Assembly: GCF_012927345.1 (NCBI RefSeq)
Contig: NZ_JABBGJ010000031.1
Coordinates: 62,001 to 126,000, forward strand
DNA: 64,000 bases
DNA from: Paraburkholderia polaris
GTDB lineage: Bacteria; Pseudomonadota; Gammaproteobacteria; Burkholderiales; Burkholderiaceae
Reading direction: 5' to 3'
Part shown: positions 36,790 to 45,631 of the stretch, one piece after another
How positions within the stretch are numbered: position 1 is the first letter of the stretch
How the letters are laid out: each line of letters opens with the position of its first letter
The notes under the pieces: generated by a model
Databases searched by the model: none
What the model was told of the DNA's origin: nothing
The model's input: the letters and a program-made list of their open reading frames with translations, nothing else
Made by a program: the position numbers and the translations under genes

Positions 36790-37023
36790 TTACGATTGAG
36801 TCGAACTGCGGCTGAGTATGGTCGTGATTGCACCACTCACCGACCACTCTCCTAGACTGCCTTCGTGCGGCTGATGCACGAGCCGGTCCAATGCGACGAT
36901 CAGAACCCCTTCTTTCTCGAACTTTCCAAGAATCAGGGCCACCGACGTTTTACTCGAACCTTCCCGCTTCACCGACACTTCGGTCTCGCCAACGCTTACG
37001 GTTGCTTTTCCTGAGTCTTTCAC
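36790..37023 (-). CDS. Small protein coupled to the methyltransferase-helicase gene
   Basis: A 77-residue protein with a GTG start overlapping the stop of the upstream gene (GTGA). The composition suggests a small beta-rich domain (ATVSVGETEVSVKREGSS, SVALILGKFEKEGVLIVAL). The tight coupling makes it a candidate subunit or regulator of the large enzyme. No family recognised. Confidence 0.7.
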   Translation of the reverse strand: MKDSGKATVSVGETEVSVKREGSSKTSVALILGKFEKEGVLIVALDRLVHQPHEGSLGEWSVSGAITTILSRSSTQS

Positions 37024-40000
37024 GCAGCCTCCTTGAGACGCTGACGCATCTCGTATGTCTTCGACATTCCGCGCATCTTCGCGAGGTCCTCGACAAAACT
37101 GTCCAGAAGCGTATCAATGTGGAGAAACGCTTCGTCATCCAGTTCAGGTGTCGCCCAGTCGAGCCCCGCCTGCATGGAGTCTCGTTTGTGCGCAACCATC
37201 TGGTCCTGGTACACGTCAATGCTGCCCGGCAAATGGAAATACTCCACTGTCAATGTGCCTTGCCTGTCCCAGCGCAGCGCGCGCCGCATTGCCTGATACT
37301 CCGCCCGCCATGTCCACGATCTGTCATAGAACAGGACGTAGTCAGCGTTGGGCAGGTTATATCCGGCGCGGCCTGATGCCTTCGTTGATAGAAGCGCCGT
37401 CGCCTTGCGGGTCAGGAACCGCTCATCCTTCTCCTTCACGCGCTTCGTGATCGGGACTTCGCCATGAAACAGCACGGTCTCGATCCCCTCAGCGCTAAGC
37501 GTGCGCGCCATCAGGTTGAGTACCCCCGGGTTTTCCGCAAAAACAATCGCCTGCTTGCCTTCCGCCGCGATTTCGCGCAACCGGGTCAACACCGCTTCCT
37601 GCTTCGTAGTGACGCCAGCGTACAAGCCGACACCCTCCATCCCGTACTGTGGATAGTTGGCAGCGAAATGCACAGCTCGCAGCCGCGCGAGAATGGTGAT
37701 GAGGTTGCTTGACTTTCCCTCGTCACCACGGCCCTTGCGATACCACTGCGCAAACTCGTCCGCCGCACGCAGATATAACGACAGATGCGAGGCGTCCCAA
37801 TCGATGTCATGCACCTTGATTACAGGCTCATCGATCTGGATGTGGCGGGCCACCTCCGGTTCGCAGACCAGCCTCCGTTTGATTTGTGGTGCCAGCATCT
37901 GGCGATACAACGAGAGGTTTCCGATTTTTGGCACCTCGCGCTTCGCGCCATCCTGCAGATTCTCGGCAAATTCCCACGTTACCCACTCAGTGACAACGAA
38001 GTCATCACGAAACCGGTCAATGCCGCGCACCGCGTATTCCGCGGAGTTCAGCCATGCCTTTTCCAGATAACCGCGACGGTAGCCGTAGGGCTGCGCCGCC
38101 GTGCCATCGCCTCCTGTGAACGCCACGAGACCAAACGCGTCGCGCGGGTAGTTCGGAATCGGACTACCGGTCAGCACAAAACGACGTCGAGCCGAAAGCT
38201 GCCAGAGCGCGCGGCTCTGATCGCTCGTCGGGTTGGCGAGCCGCTCGCCTTCATCAGCCACCAGCAGGCCGATACGGCGACGCAGTCGATGCGCGTAGGT
38301 AACGCGCTTCGATCTCGCGCGATCCACCGGCATACGAAGCCGCTCGTATGCGATGAGATTAAACCGCGCAAGCCGGTCGATATCCGAAGCGTCCTGAATC
38401 ACATGGACGTCATTCATGTCGATCGGCAACTGGGAGATCTCGGCAAGCATCTCGCGGATCAACCGGGACTCAACAACGATGAGGCCGTGCTTCACGTTCG
38501 ACAGAAGGATTAATGCGAGCGCAAGGCGCGACTTGCCGCAACCCTGTTCCCACGCGATGATGCAGCCACTCGGCTTCATCATTGTCTCCACGACATCATC
38601 GACCTGAAACCCCCAGTCGAGCCACTTGTCGATCCCTAACGACACCACGCGATCGCGCCATTGATTCGCAAGCTTCGGATAACGCGCCGATACCCCCTCA
38701 TGAGCCACTTCCCAGCCCTGACTCACGTTCTGCACGATGAATCGCGCATTCAGTTCATCCACGGCCAGTCCGTACGAGACGCCATGCAGCTGGAACGCGT
38801 AGCGCCCGTCGCTAACGCGGCGGAACTCGAACTCGTCACCCTCACGGATCAGCGCGCTGCCCCACTTCCGCTCATCGACCTTGTGGGTCGCTCGCGCCAC
38901 GCCAGTCACGACCTCGGCCGAACCTGCACCGCTCGTGTAGACCACGTGCCTCAACGGCGTCGCCTGCCGCTGCGAGCGCCGCATACCGCGCTCGAAGTGC
39001 TCAAGGAAGCCCGCTTGATACACCGGCTGCCCACCAGCCTCACGGATCCGGTCCGTGAGCTTGTGAAGCGCCGATACAGGACAGTCCTGCGCATAGTACG
39101 TTTCCAGATCAAGCATCCCCTGTCCGGCATACCTCAAGCCTTTCGGCAAACGATGACCGTCCTGCGAGAAGATGGGCTTTTCCAGAATCGCGTTCATGAC
39201 CATCGCTTCGGTGAATCCACACTCGAACCTTAGGCCAATGCGTCGGCCATCGTGCGCAATGTAGACGCTCTTGCTGCCTGTCACTGCCCGAGTGATCACC
39301 GGCATCGAGTCGTCAAGCGTCTGCAGGCCGAGCTTCGGACGATCAAACACCCTCTCCTCCCAATGCAGGCTGACGAACGGCGCCCGTTGCGAAAGATCGG
39401 CCGGTTGCCGGATGAAATCGCTGGGGCAATCGCGGTATCGGTCGAACACCAACACCGCTGTACGGACGTTTGCGCCCTCGACCTGAAACGCGTCATCGGG
39501 CAGTTCGAAGAAACCCGCCACCCGACGCGCTGCCTTGAACCAGCAACTCTCATGCGCATGCATCGCGCCCAGAACCTCTTCGGCAAACGTCAGCGGCAAA
39601 AGCGCGACAACTACATTCGCAGCACCGAGTGCCTGTGTGAGAGAGTATTCATGCGAAGTCGCACTTTTATTGGCGCCATAGCGGCCCCACGTGGTGCAGT
39701 CAAACGCATACAGATGCGGCGATTCGAGATGCAACGAGAAAGGTGGGTTGATGAGTGCCACGTCAAAGTTCGCGGGGCGCAGATCCTCCATGCCAGCGTG
39801 CTTGAGCGTAACCGTGAAACCTGCCGCCTCGAACACCGACTGGCAGGCCGAGATTGCTGGACCATGAATATCGACGCCATAGATCGAGTGGCGCTCGGGG
39901 TTCGCAAACTGCAGCAGACGGCCAGACCCGACGGAGTTGTCGAACAGGCTTACCTTGCGCTTCGGATCGAAGCGGTCGACGAAACCCCACATGAACCGCG

Positions 40001-40157
40001 CTACGTTTTCCGGTGTGAAGAACTGACCGAGATGTCGACGACGCGCCGCGGCGAGTTCGCCCTGATGCGCCACGCCGATATCATTTGCACCAAGGCTTTC
40101 CAGCTCGCGCAACGGTGCGTACCAGTCGCCTAACGAAAGAAGCTCATTTTGTTCCAC
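37020..40157 (-). CDS. Fusion of N6-adenine DNA methyltransferase and SF2 (SNF2-like) helicase
   Basis: A 1045-residue protein. The N-terminal third is an N6-adenine methyltransferase: GQFFTPENVA (44-53), SAM motif LFDNSVGSGRLL (about 71-82) and catalytic ALINPPF (about 134-140). The C-terminal half is an SF2 ATPase: Walker A EQGCGKSRLAL (about 537-547), DEGE box (635-638), LTGSP, motif V LLSTKASGRAGYNL (about 922-935) and motif VI MRRALRWDRQG (about 957-967). The start GTG at 40157 has CAGGAG upstream. Such fusions occur in phages and plasmids as anti-restriction or DNA-modifying proteins and in defence systems. No nuclease domain is visible. Confidence 0.88.
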   Translation of the reverse strand: MEQNELLSLGDWYAPLRELESLGANDIGVAHQGELAAARRRHLGQFFTPENVARFMWGFVDRFDPKRKVSLFDNSVGSGRLLQFANPERHSIYGVDIHGPAISACQSVFEAAGFTVTLKHAGMEDLRPANFDVALINPPFSLHLESPHLYAFDCTTWGRYGANKSATSHEYSLTQALGAANVVVALLPLTFAEEVLGAMHAHESCWFKAARRVAGFFELPDDAFQVEGANVRTAVLVFDRYRDCPSDFIRQPADLSQRAPFVSLHWEERVFDRPKLGLQTLDDSMPVITRAVTGSKSVYIAHDGRRIGLRFECGFTEAMVMNAILEKPIFSQDGHRLPKGLRYAGQGMLDLETYYAQDCPVSALHKLTDRIREAGGQPVYQAGFLEHFERGMRRSQRQATPLRHVVYTSGAGSAEVVTGVARATHKVDERKWGSALIREGDEFEFRRVSDGRYAFQLHGVSYGLAVDELNARFIVQNVSQGWEVAHEGVSARYPKLANQWRDRVVSLGIDKWLDWGFQVDDVVETMMKPSGCIIAWEQGCGKSRLALALILLSNVKHGLIVVESRLIREMLAEISQLPIDMNDVHVIQDASDIDRLARFNLIAYERLRMPVDRARSKRVTYAHRLRRRIGLLVADEGERLANPTSDQSRALWQLSARRRFVLTGSPIPNYPRDAFGLVAFTGGDGTAAQPYGYRRGYLEKAWLNSAEYAVRGIDRFRDDFVVTEWVTWEFAENLQDGAKREVPKIGNLSLYRQMLAPQIKRRLVCEPEVARHIQIDEPVIKVHDIDWDASHLSLYLRAADEFAQWYRKGRGDEGKSSNLITILARLRAVHFAANYPQYGMEGVGLYAGVTTKQEAVLTRLREIAAEGKQAIVFAENPGVLNLMARTLSAEGIETVLFHGEVPITKRVKEKDERFLTRKATALLSTKASGRAGYNLPNADYVLFYDRSWTWRAEYQAMRRALRWDRQGTLTVEYFHLPGSIDVYQDQMVAHKRDSMQAGLDWATPELDDEAFLHIDTLLDSFVEDLAKMRGMSKTYEMRQRLKEAA

Positions 40158-40182
40158 GAAGTGCTCCTGACAAAAAAGAAAG

Positions 40183-40200
40183 GGCCCGCCGAAGCGAGCC
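40183..40200 (-). terminator. Hairpin with T-run before the methyltransferase-helicase gene
   Basis: A GGCTCGC / GCGGGCC hairpin is followed by a pyrimidine run with six T on the minus strand. It lies between the 200-residue gene and the GTG at 40157, so transcription of the large gene needs its own promoter or read-through. Confidence 0.55.
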
Positions 40201-40259
40201 AAGAGAAAAGGTGAATTCCGGGAAGAGAGGCACTGGCGGATTACCGCCAGCATCTGCGC

Positions 40260-40862
40260 TTACTCGAACCGCGAGTTGTCTGTGACGTAATGAGCAACGC
40301 TTTTCAGCGAACCGCCGACTTCGTACAGCACGCTGTAGCAGATGACTTCGAAGCCCGGACCGGTCGCTCCCGCCACCGCGTTACGCTCGTTCTGGTCGTC
40401 GAACACCTCGAACCCACGCTTACCGTCGGTATCGCGCCATTCAACTACCCACGCAGTGAATCGCTCGTCGCTTATCAGGTCGATCTCGCCAAGATCCGTC
40501 CATGGCCGGCGACACTGTTGCCCCCCAGCGGATGCGGGGCCAGCGAGGCGAGCGATATGCTCTATCAGCGAGAGTTGATCGCGCCGCCAGTCCTTATCGT
40601 CGTGCACGTAGTCAAATCGTTCACACAACAGTCGATGGAAGTTCTTGAATGCGTGAGCGTCGTCGCGCTGTAAGTCAGGTGCAGACGCATGAACGATGAA
40701 GTGGTCATGACCACCACTCTCGGGTTTGCAATGGCAAACCCGCCGGGGAGTGTCGGCGCAACTGACGCCCGCGCTGATGAGCGCCGGCGAGCAATGCACC
40801 CATTGGCCTACCGCAGATACCCTCTGGCCGGGAACGGGCATATACAGAACGACTTTCTGCAT
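40260..40862 (-). CDS. Hypothetical protein, 200 residues
   Basis: The start has AAAGGACCAATC. It begins MQKVVLYMPVPGQRVSAVGQ and contains Cys/His pairs (WVHCSP, VCHCKPESGGH), so metal binding is possible. No recognised family. It is the next gene upstream of the methyltransferase-helicase. Confidence 0.7.
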   Translation of the reverse strand: MQKVVLYMPVPGQRVSAVGQWVHCSPALISAGVSCADTPRRVCHCKPESGGHDHFIVHASAPDLQRDDAHAFKNFHRLLCERFDYVHDDKDWRRDQLSLIEHIARLAGPASAGGQQCRRPWTDLGEIDLISDERFTAWVVEWRDTDGKRGFEVFDDQNERNAVAGATGPGFEVICYSVLYEVGGSLKSVAHYVTDNSRFE

Positions 40863-40886
40863 GATTGGTCCTTTGCGAATAGAAAA

Positions 40887-40903
40887 GCCCGCCAGAAGCG
40901 GGC
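40887..40903 (-). terminator. Intrinsic terminator after the 73-residue gene
   Basis: GCCCGC pairs with GCGGGC and is followed by four T on the minus strand, between the 73-residue and 200-residue genes. Confidence 0.65.
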
Positions 40904-40931
40904 CTTGCATGGTTGAGAAAGTTAGAAACGC

Positions 40932-41153
40932 TCAGGCGGCGTAGTGCACGCGTACCAGCCGACGACGCTCAGCGAACGGCCGGCCAAGAGTGACCGACAA
41001 CGGGGCGCCCATGACCAGATGTCGCAGCGCGGCAGCCCGATAACGGGGCGAGTAGCAATCCGTGGAACGGACGATAAGCAGCAGATCGGATTCGCTGAAA
41101 CGGCTGGTTTCATAAATCAGCCGCGAGAAGCGAACGACGTGATGTCGATACAT
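40932..41153 (-). CDS. Hypothetical basic protein, 73 residues
   Basis: A strong GGGAGGCGAC site precedes the start. The protein is Arg-rich with a helical pattern (YRAAALRHLVMGAPLSVTLG), so nucleic-acid binding is possible. It starts 11 bases after the stop of the 264-residue gene, one operon. Confidence 0.65.
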   Translation of the reverse strand: MYRHHVVRFSRLIYETSRFSESDLLLIVRSTDCYSPRYRAAALRHLVMGAPLSVTLGRPFAERRRLVRVHYAA

Positions 41154-41164
41154 GTCGCCTCCCG

Positions 41165-41959
41165 TCAATTGGCGCGAGATGCAAGATGCTCTGCGCCGAA
41201 CTCGCTGATGAAGATTTCGAGTGCGGCGCCAACTTGCGATGCGAACTTGAACTGCCATTTGTCGTTGAATCGCGTGACTTCGAGGCCGGACAGCGAAAGC
41301 TTGTCGCGCGAAGCGTAGTCGTCTCGCACGATGCTTCCCCTGTTGCAGTCTTCGGCGAGCTGCGCAAAGCCGGACTTCCGGGCGAATGCGCGAAGCCCCT
41401 GGAGGAGTGCCGCGACGCGTTGATCTGAATAGGTACTGATGCGACGCAATCCGCGATTTACGTAGCTCGCTTCGCTGCCAACGGACGCGTTGATCACGAC
41501 CCCTCCACCTACGCGACGGATTTCTGTATCCGGGCGCAAGAAGAAACCGTCGATGATCGCCTTCGCGGCCTGTTGATAAGCGACACGTCGGCCGGTGTCA
41601 CCACCGAACTTTCGCTCGAGGTACGTCCAGAAGCCGTCAAGGTCGGGAATTGCGCCCCTCTCCAACGCCTCACGGATGTCGAGACCTGCTTCCTTCATCT
41701 CGTCGTCGCGGGCGATGTCGATCTTGCTTCCGGCTGGTGCAAGCTTTCGCGATGCGTCCCAGACTAGACCTTCCGCCAGTCCGGAACAGAAACCGTACAA
41801 CTCAGTTTTCACGCCGTGCTCCGAGCGGACCTTTGCCGCGTACAAATAGCTTTCGAGGTCAGGACGCAGAATGTGTTCGGCCACGGCCACCGCGGCATAC
41901 GCCTCTCTTGCGACGAGTTGCGCTTGCTTGAATTTGACGATGAGATCGTTGTAAGACAT
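41165..41959 (-). CDS. Hypothetical protein, weakly DUF4942-like, 264 residues
   Basis: The start at 41959 has TGGAGAGTGTCC. The first half is helical with regular charges (DLIVKFKQAQLVAREAYAAV). The end, GLEVTRFNDKWQFKFASQV, recalls the closing strand of DUF4942 proteins of mobile elements, but the match is weak. It heads the transcript leading to the 73-residue gene. Confidence 0.65.
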   Translation of the reverse strand: MSYNDLIVKFKQAQLVAREAYAAVAVAEHILRPDLESYLYAAKVRSEHGVKTELYGFCSGLAEGLVWDASRKLAPAGSKIDIARDDEMKEAGLDIREALERGAIPDLDGFWTYLERKFGGDTGRRVAYQQAAKAIIDGFFLRPDTEIRRVGGGVVINASVGSEASYVNRGLRRISTYSDQRVAALLQGLRAFARKSGFAQLAEDCNRGSIVRDDYASRDKLSLSGLEVTRFNDKWQFKFASQVGAALEIFISEFGAEHLASRAN

Positions 41960-42020
41960 GGACACTCTCCAGAAAAGAGAAAACCCGGAGAGCGTCCCGT
42001 GGGGATCGCCCCACCGGGAA
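41960..42020 (-). promoter_or_regulatory. Structured leader with a long stem over the ribosome binding site
   Basis: GGACGCTCTCC (41987-41997 in the transcript sense) pairs with GGAGAGTGTCC (41960-41970) over 11 positions with one G-U pair, ending at the ATG. Upstream is a CCCGGTGGGG / CCCCACGGG hairpin. Same layout as the other leaders, different sequence. Confidence 0.7.
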
Positions 42021-42167
42021 TAGTTGAAAATGAACGTCAAGACGCGTCCTGCCGAAAGGCAAGCCGATCAGGCGGTCGATAGAAGGAAGATGATCGCGTC
42101 GTTTGGCGAAACCGCGGCGGGACGCTCTACTGCGTGAAGCAGCGACAGTGTCTGTCGTGTTGGGGAA

Positions 42168-42662
42168 TCAGCGATCTGAATCCTTCACGGGGAGACCAAC
42201 CTTTCCCGTGACGGAGAAGCTTTTCGCTGCAATCGTCATTGCATGAATCATGACCTTTTCGAGCTTCATGTATTCAGCATAGAGGCGCGCATGTTGCACG
42301 TCACTTTCCCGTTTGGCACGACGCAGGAATTCGAGCCGGCCGCGAACGGTCGGTACGATCCATTGGTCAGTGACGGGGAGAATGGCTACTCGATCGGCGA
42401 CAAAATTGCCGCGATCCTTCGGCATATCAATTCCAGAAATGAATTGCCTGCCAACCGTCAGCACGCGGCTGTCGTGTTTGGCGAAAAGCGATTCGCTGAA
42501 AGATGAGGTGCCGTAGCAGACGGCGACGTATTCCTTACCGTTGTGCTGAAACTCGTCCACGACCATGCAGTAATGCGGGTCGGGGCCGGGCCGGTCAGGG
42601 GCGTCGTCGTAGGGGAAGTAGCAGAGCAACACGGTGCCTCGCGGAAAACGCGAGGTATCCAT
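42168..42662 (-). CDS. PemK/MazF-like protein, candidate toxin
   Basis: A 164-residue protein whose first half resembles the PemK/MazF mRNA-interferase barrel: RGTVLLCYFPYDDAP, HYCMVVDEF, VAVCYGTSS. The second half is longer than in classic MazF. It may be a toxin or a non-toxic relative. A 78-residue gene lies 15 bases upstream in the usual antitoxin position. The ATG follows GAAGGTC. Confidence 0.6.
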   Translation of the reverse strand: MDTSRFPRGTVLLCYFPYDDAPDRPGPDPHYCMVVDEFQHNGKEYVAVCYGTSSFSESLFAKHDSRVLTVGRQFISGIDMPKDRGNFVADRVAILPVTDQWIVPTVRGRLEFLRRAKRESDVQHARLYAEYMKLEKVMIHAMTIAAKSFSVTGKVGLPVKDSDR

Positions 42663-42677
42663 GTGAAAAGACCTTCG

Positions 42678-42914
42678 TTACTTCTGCTGTTTGAGAAGTC
42701 GGTCGAGCGATTCGTCCGCAGCGGCACTTTCCTTGATGGATTGCGCCAGCCGCCGCTCCAGCCGTTTGTGCCACGCCTGCATGACTTCGGCAGGAATGGA
42801 CGCTGCTACGTAAACCGTGACACCGTTGTCGGTGACGATCTCCGTGATGTCGCATCCATTGGGTACGGTGAAGGTCTTCATCAGCCGATGATACACCTTC
42901 TGGATGAGAGTCAA
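42678..42914 (-). CDS. Small protein, candidate antitoxin
   Basis: A 78-residue product if the TTG at 42914 is used; CAGGAG lies seven bases before it. An ATG at 42881 would give 67 residues. The C-terminal half is a charged amphipathic helix (AWHKRLERRLAQSIKESAAA), as in many antitoxins. Its role is inferred only from its place upstream of the PemK-like gene. Confidence 0.55.
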   Translation of the reverse strand: MTLIQKVYHRLMKTFTVPNGCDITEIVTDNGVTVYVAASIPAEVMQAWHKRLERRLAQSIKESAAADESLDRLLKQQK

Positions 42915-42982
42915 TTCGATGCTCCTGTGTGAAGGAGGATCGCCCCGGAGGGCAGATCCTCGGTGTCAGAAGGGTGACCCCT

Positions 42983-43165
42983 TCAGTTGGATTGCGCAGC
43001 CTTGCCTTCCGGCGAGACAACGACAGTGACCCAGCGGCCGTCGACAAGAATGTCGCGCAGCGTCGAGCCATTCAGTTGATACGTGTTTGTCTCACCGTGG
43101 CGTGCTTTACCCTTACGGATAGATACAGTCACGGCGGAAACGGGAGAAAGCGACTTCGAGGTCAT
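42983..43165 (-). CDS. Hypothetical small protein, 60 residues
   Basis: A TGGAGCCGCC site precedes the ATG. The sequence suggests a beta-rich domain (AVTVSIRKGKARHGETNTYQ, VDGRWVTVVVSPEG). It has the full promoter, attenuator and stem leader. No family recognised. Confidence 0.65.
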   Translation of the reverse strand: MTSKSLSPVSAVTVSIRKGKARHGETNTYQLNGSTLRDILVDGRWVTVVVSPEGKAAQSN

Positions 43166-43285
43166 GGCGGCTCCAGATATGCGAGCCGGCTCCCGAGGGA
43201 GAGTTGGCTCCCGTGGGGACAAAAAAATAGCCCGCGTTTAGCGAGCTGGTCGATGCGCGGATGCGCGGGTGATTCCGATAGGGTA
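43166..43285 (-). promoter_or_regulatory. Copy 3 of the module: promoter, stem-loop, attenuator, leader
   Basis: AGGGTA at 43280-43285 gives TACCCT on the minus strand. Nine bases on is the stem-loop 43248-43271. Next comes a terminator-like hairpin AGCTCGC/GCGGGCT followed by seven T (43229-43247). A GC hairpin and a GGCTC/GAGCC stem over the ribosome binding site follow. The leader's CCCGCG could instead pair with the terminator's CGCGGG. Confidence 0.6.
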
Positions 43286-43384
43286 CCGGCGAAATCGCCG
43301 CAGTCCCGCTGGAAAGGTGTTGAAAAAGACCGGTCTTTTGATCCGGCCAGAGGCTCCGCTTCGAAGCCCCAGGCTCGCAATCTC

Positions 43385-44158
43385 TTAGGTTCCCTGATGG
43401 ATGATGAGATACGAAACACCCAACGACAGTGCTTCATTGATGACCGGCGCGAGACGCCCCATATCGCCGGTGTACTCGCAACTCAGGTTGAGCACGAACT
43501 CCCAGGTTCCGCGCTCCCCGTTCTTCAGGTGCTTGTAGCTGGCGTGTTCCTCCACCCACGACCATTCCGGCACTGTGGCCGGCACGTCGTAGTCGCCTAC
43601 GACATCCTGCATCTGCACCGACGCGACACGTTGCACTGTCTCGAGGGCGCTTCCCGGCTTGATGGCGTCGTCGACGAAAAACGTCAACGGCTCGGCCATC
43701 TTCTCGACGGCGCCTTCACAAAAATCGGTGAAATCGGCATCCGCTTCGATCACGCGGCCAAATGGGTCAACCACCTCGATGTTGAATCTCTCCCCGTGCT
43801 CAATACCGTGCCGCGCACGGAAGATGTTGAGTGCCGCCTCGGCTAGTTTCTCCTGGCGCAGGCTCTTTCGATCTCGAAGGTACTGCGAGAACTCCACGCT
43901 ATACAACCCAACCAGGTCCTCATCGCCCGGAGACGACAGCAGCGCGGTCAGCTGCTGGACGTTTATTCGCAGCCTCTTCCGATACGGACCATCAACCACG
44001 ATATCGTTTTGATCGAGGATGTAGACCGGCTCATGGCCGTCAGCGATCAGGTCAGCCTGGATATGCAGCGCTTCCCGCAGATCGGAAGTCGTGTTGTCGC
44101 AGTTGCCTGCGCCGTGCCAGACGCAGAAGCTTTCGTTTGCCTTATAGATTTTCGTCAT
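43385..44158 (-). CDS. Hypothetical protein, 257 residues
   Basis: A soluble protein starting MTKIYKANESFCVWHG with a TGGAGCACGT site. It has ordered alpha/beta composition (ALNIFRARHGIEHGERFNIE, VVDPFGRVIEADADFTD). No recognised domain. It belongs to the block of element-specific genes that share the structured leaders. Confidence 0.7.
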   Translation of the reverse strand: MTKIYKANESFCVWHGAGNCDNTTSDLREALHIQADLIADGHEPVYILDQNDIVVDGPYRKRLRINVQQLTALLSSPGDEDLVGLYSVEFSQYLRDRKSLRQEKLAEAALNIFRARHGIEHGERFNIEVVDPFGRVIEADADFTDFCEGAVEKMAEPLTFFVDDAIKPGSALETVQRVASVQMQDVVGDYDVPATVPEWSWVEEHASYKHLKNGERGTWEFVLNLSCEYTGDMGRLAPVINEALSLGVSYLIIHQGT

Positions 44159-44215
44159 ACGTGCTCCATAAAAGAACGGGGGGCGCCCTCGCCGGGAGCA
44201 CCCCGTGAGGGTCAA
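44159..44215 (-). promoter_or_regulatory. Structured leader of the 257-residue gene
   Basis: GTGCTCC (44195-44201 in the transcript sense) pairs with GGAGCAC (44161-44167) at the ribosome binding site. A CGGGG/CCCCG-type hairpin overlaps. The loop contains a further GC hairpin. Confidence 0.6.
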
Positions 44216-44311
44216 TAATGCAGATCCGAGCGTTGCTCGGTCAGGATGAAACCGTAGTGCGGCGGTCACTCCGTCAGGGACGAAACGTTCCTTCCGCGTT
44301 GGCCGTGACAG

Positions 44312-44512
44312 TCACGCCGCGACCGGTTGTGCAGCGCTGCTCGGCAGCACGTCGAGGAACCCGGCGTAGCGTTCCCAAAGGCTCGGACGCCGCTCGATGT
44401 TGCGGGCGAGCTCCTCGCGGGTCATGCCTTCGCGCACCAGATCCATGAAGGTCAGGTTTGCGTCAGCGAGATTGCGTTGAACCTGGTGGAACACTTGTTG
44501 CTGGGTCGGCAT
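44312..44512 (-). CDS. Hypothetical small protein, 66 residues
   Basis: A near-perfect CAGGAGTCCGCC site precedes the start. Helical composition (FMDLVREGMTREELARNIER). Its first 50 bases overlap the end of the upstream gene in another frame. Function unknown. Confidence 0.65.
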   Translation of the reverse strand: MPTQQQVFHQVQRNLADANLTFMDLVREGMTREELARNIERRPSLWERYAGFLDVLPSSAAQPVAA

Positions 44513-45023
44513 GGCGGACTCCTGGAGTGAGATGGCATCGCATGACCTCGCTCAGGTGCTTCCAGCACGCGCGAGGTCCATACAGGTCAAGGACGAGAGC
44601 TGCATCGCGCTCGTTGTGAATGTCGAAGCAAATTTGTTGCGAAACCCCGGCCACAAGGCGAACCCAGGGGTCCACCACGAAGCGGTCATCGACAACGGCG
44701 AAGTCGTGGCCCTCGGGATGAAACTCTTCCCGTTCGGCGCGCGAGGTCGGGTTGTCTACGTTGGCAAAGCCGACGATGACCACGCGGTCAGGCAACGCCC
44801 GGAAAACGTGGATCGCGTAGTTCGTGCAGACGGTCGCAGACAGGCCATCAGGAAAGACCGAGACCAGATCGGGGCAGTCGTCGCCGAGCGCCTTGTAGAG
44901 CGTATCGCCCTCTTCGAGCGACATCCGGCGGCCGTCGAGGTCGCTGAATTCAATCTTGAGGGAGGCGTCACTGCCGAAGCGCTCCTCCACGTACTGCGCG
45001 AAAGAGGCAGATGAGATGGTCAT
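44463..45023 (-). CDS. Hypothetical protein, 186 residues
   Basis: The start overlaps the stop of the upstream gene (ATGA). Protein-like throughout (RVVIVGFANVDNPTS, HDFAVVDDRFVVDPWVRLVA) except the last 20 residues, which run into the next gene's start; the natural stop may have been lost. No family recognised. Confidence 0.65.
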   Translation of the reverse strand: MTISSASFAQYVEERFGSDASLKIEFSDLDGRRMSLEEGDTLYKALGDDCPDLVSVFPDGLSATVCTNYAIHVFRALPDRVVIVGFANVDNPTSRAEREEFHPEGHDFAVVDDRFVVDPWVRLVAGVSQQICFDIHNERDAALVLDLYGPRACWKHLSEVMRCHLTPGVRHADPATSVPPGSTQSR

Positions 45024-45505
45024 GGAAGCATCCCGGCTGAGGCAGCATGAAGCGCCGAGGCCGGCGCACCCGCTGGGCTGACAGGGAGATAAGCGGTTAA
45101 GCGCGAGGTGCGCTCGTCCACCTCGGTCTGAATGCGCACACGGGCGTACTGCTCCGCCGCACGCATGGCGGCTTCGCAGCGCTGATGGGTCTCCCCTGTT
45201 TCAGACACCCACTTGCGGCCCACACGACGAAGAGCAATGAACTCGCGGCCCGTCCGGTTAAAGAGGGTCAGCCGGTCCACCGGCGGCTCCATTCGCCAGA
45301 TGAGATCCAGCGGATCTGGGTAGACGTCCGGATAGGCGGCGCTACAGCAGACCCGCCCGGTCCCGAGGCGAACCTCGACGATGCCTCTGTCGTACATCTG
45401 CGCAACGATGCCAGGATAGCCATTGCAGATGACGCGCTGGCCTTCCAGGAAGAAGAACGGGTGACCGATCGCATATTCCGCTGCGGCCCAGATATTTAGA
45501 TCCAT
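45020..45505 (-). CDS. Hypothetical protein, 161 residues
   Basis: The start has CAGGAGCACCTT. A small N-terminal beta domain is likely (QRVICNGYPGIVAQMYDRGI). It is translationally coupled to the 186-residue gene downstream. No family recognised. Confidence 0.7.
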   Translation of the reverse strand: MDLNIWAAAEYAIGHPFFFLEGQRVICNGYPGIVAQMYDRGIVEVRLGTGRVCCSAAYPDVYPDPLDLIWRMEPPVDRLTLFNRTGREFIALRRVGRKWVSETGETHQRCEAAMRAAEQYARVRIQTEVDERTSRLTAYLPVSPAGAPASALHAASAGMLP

Positions 45506-45631
45506 AAGGTGCTCCTGGATAAGGCGGGAGCACTACCCAGGACGGGAGTGACATCCCGCGGGGAAGAAATAAAAAAAGCCGCGTAAGCGGCTGGTCGATG
45601 CGCCCTGGGCGCGGGTTGTTTTGTGAGGATA
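45506..45631 (-). promoter_or_regulatory. Copy 4 of the module: promoter, stem-loop, attenuator, leader
   Basis: AGGATA at 45626-45631 gives TATCCT on the minus strand. The stem-loop is 45593-45618. The terminator hairpin AGCCGC/GCGGCT with a run of T is at 45577-45592. A CGGGA/TCCCG hairpin follows. GTGCTCC (45527-45533) pairs with GGAGCAC (45509-45515), hiding the ribosome binding site. Confidence 0.65.

Noticed and set aside
24600..37000. Replication origin with iterons or a rep gene near ParB
   Set aside because: No clear set of direct repeats or initiator protein was found. The region 34700-34890 is a candidate control region but shows only the promoter module.
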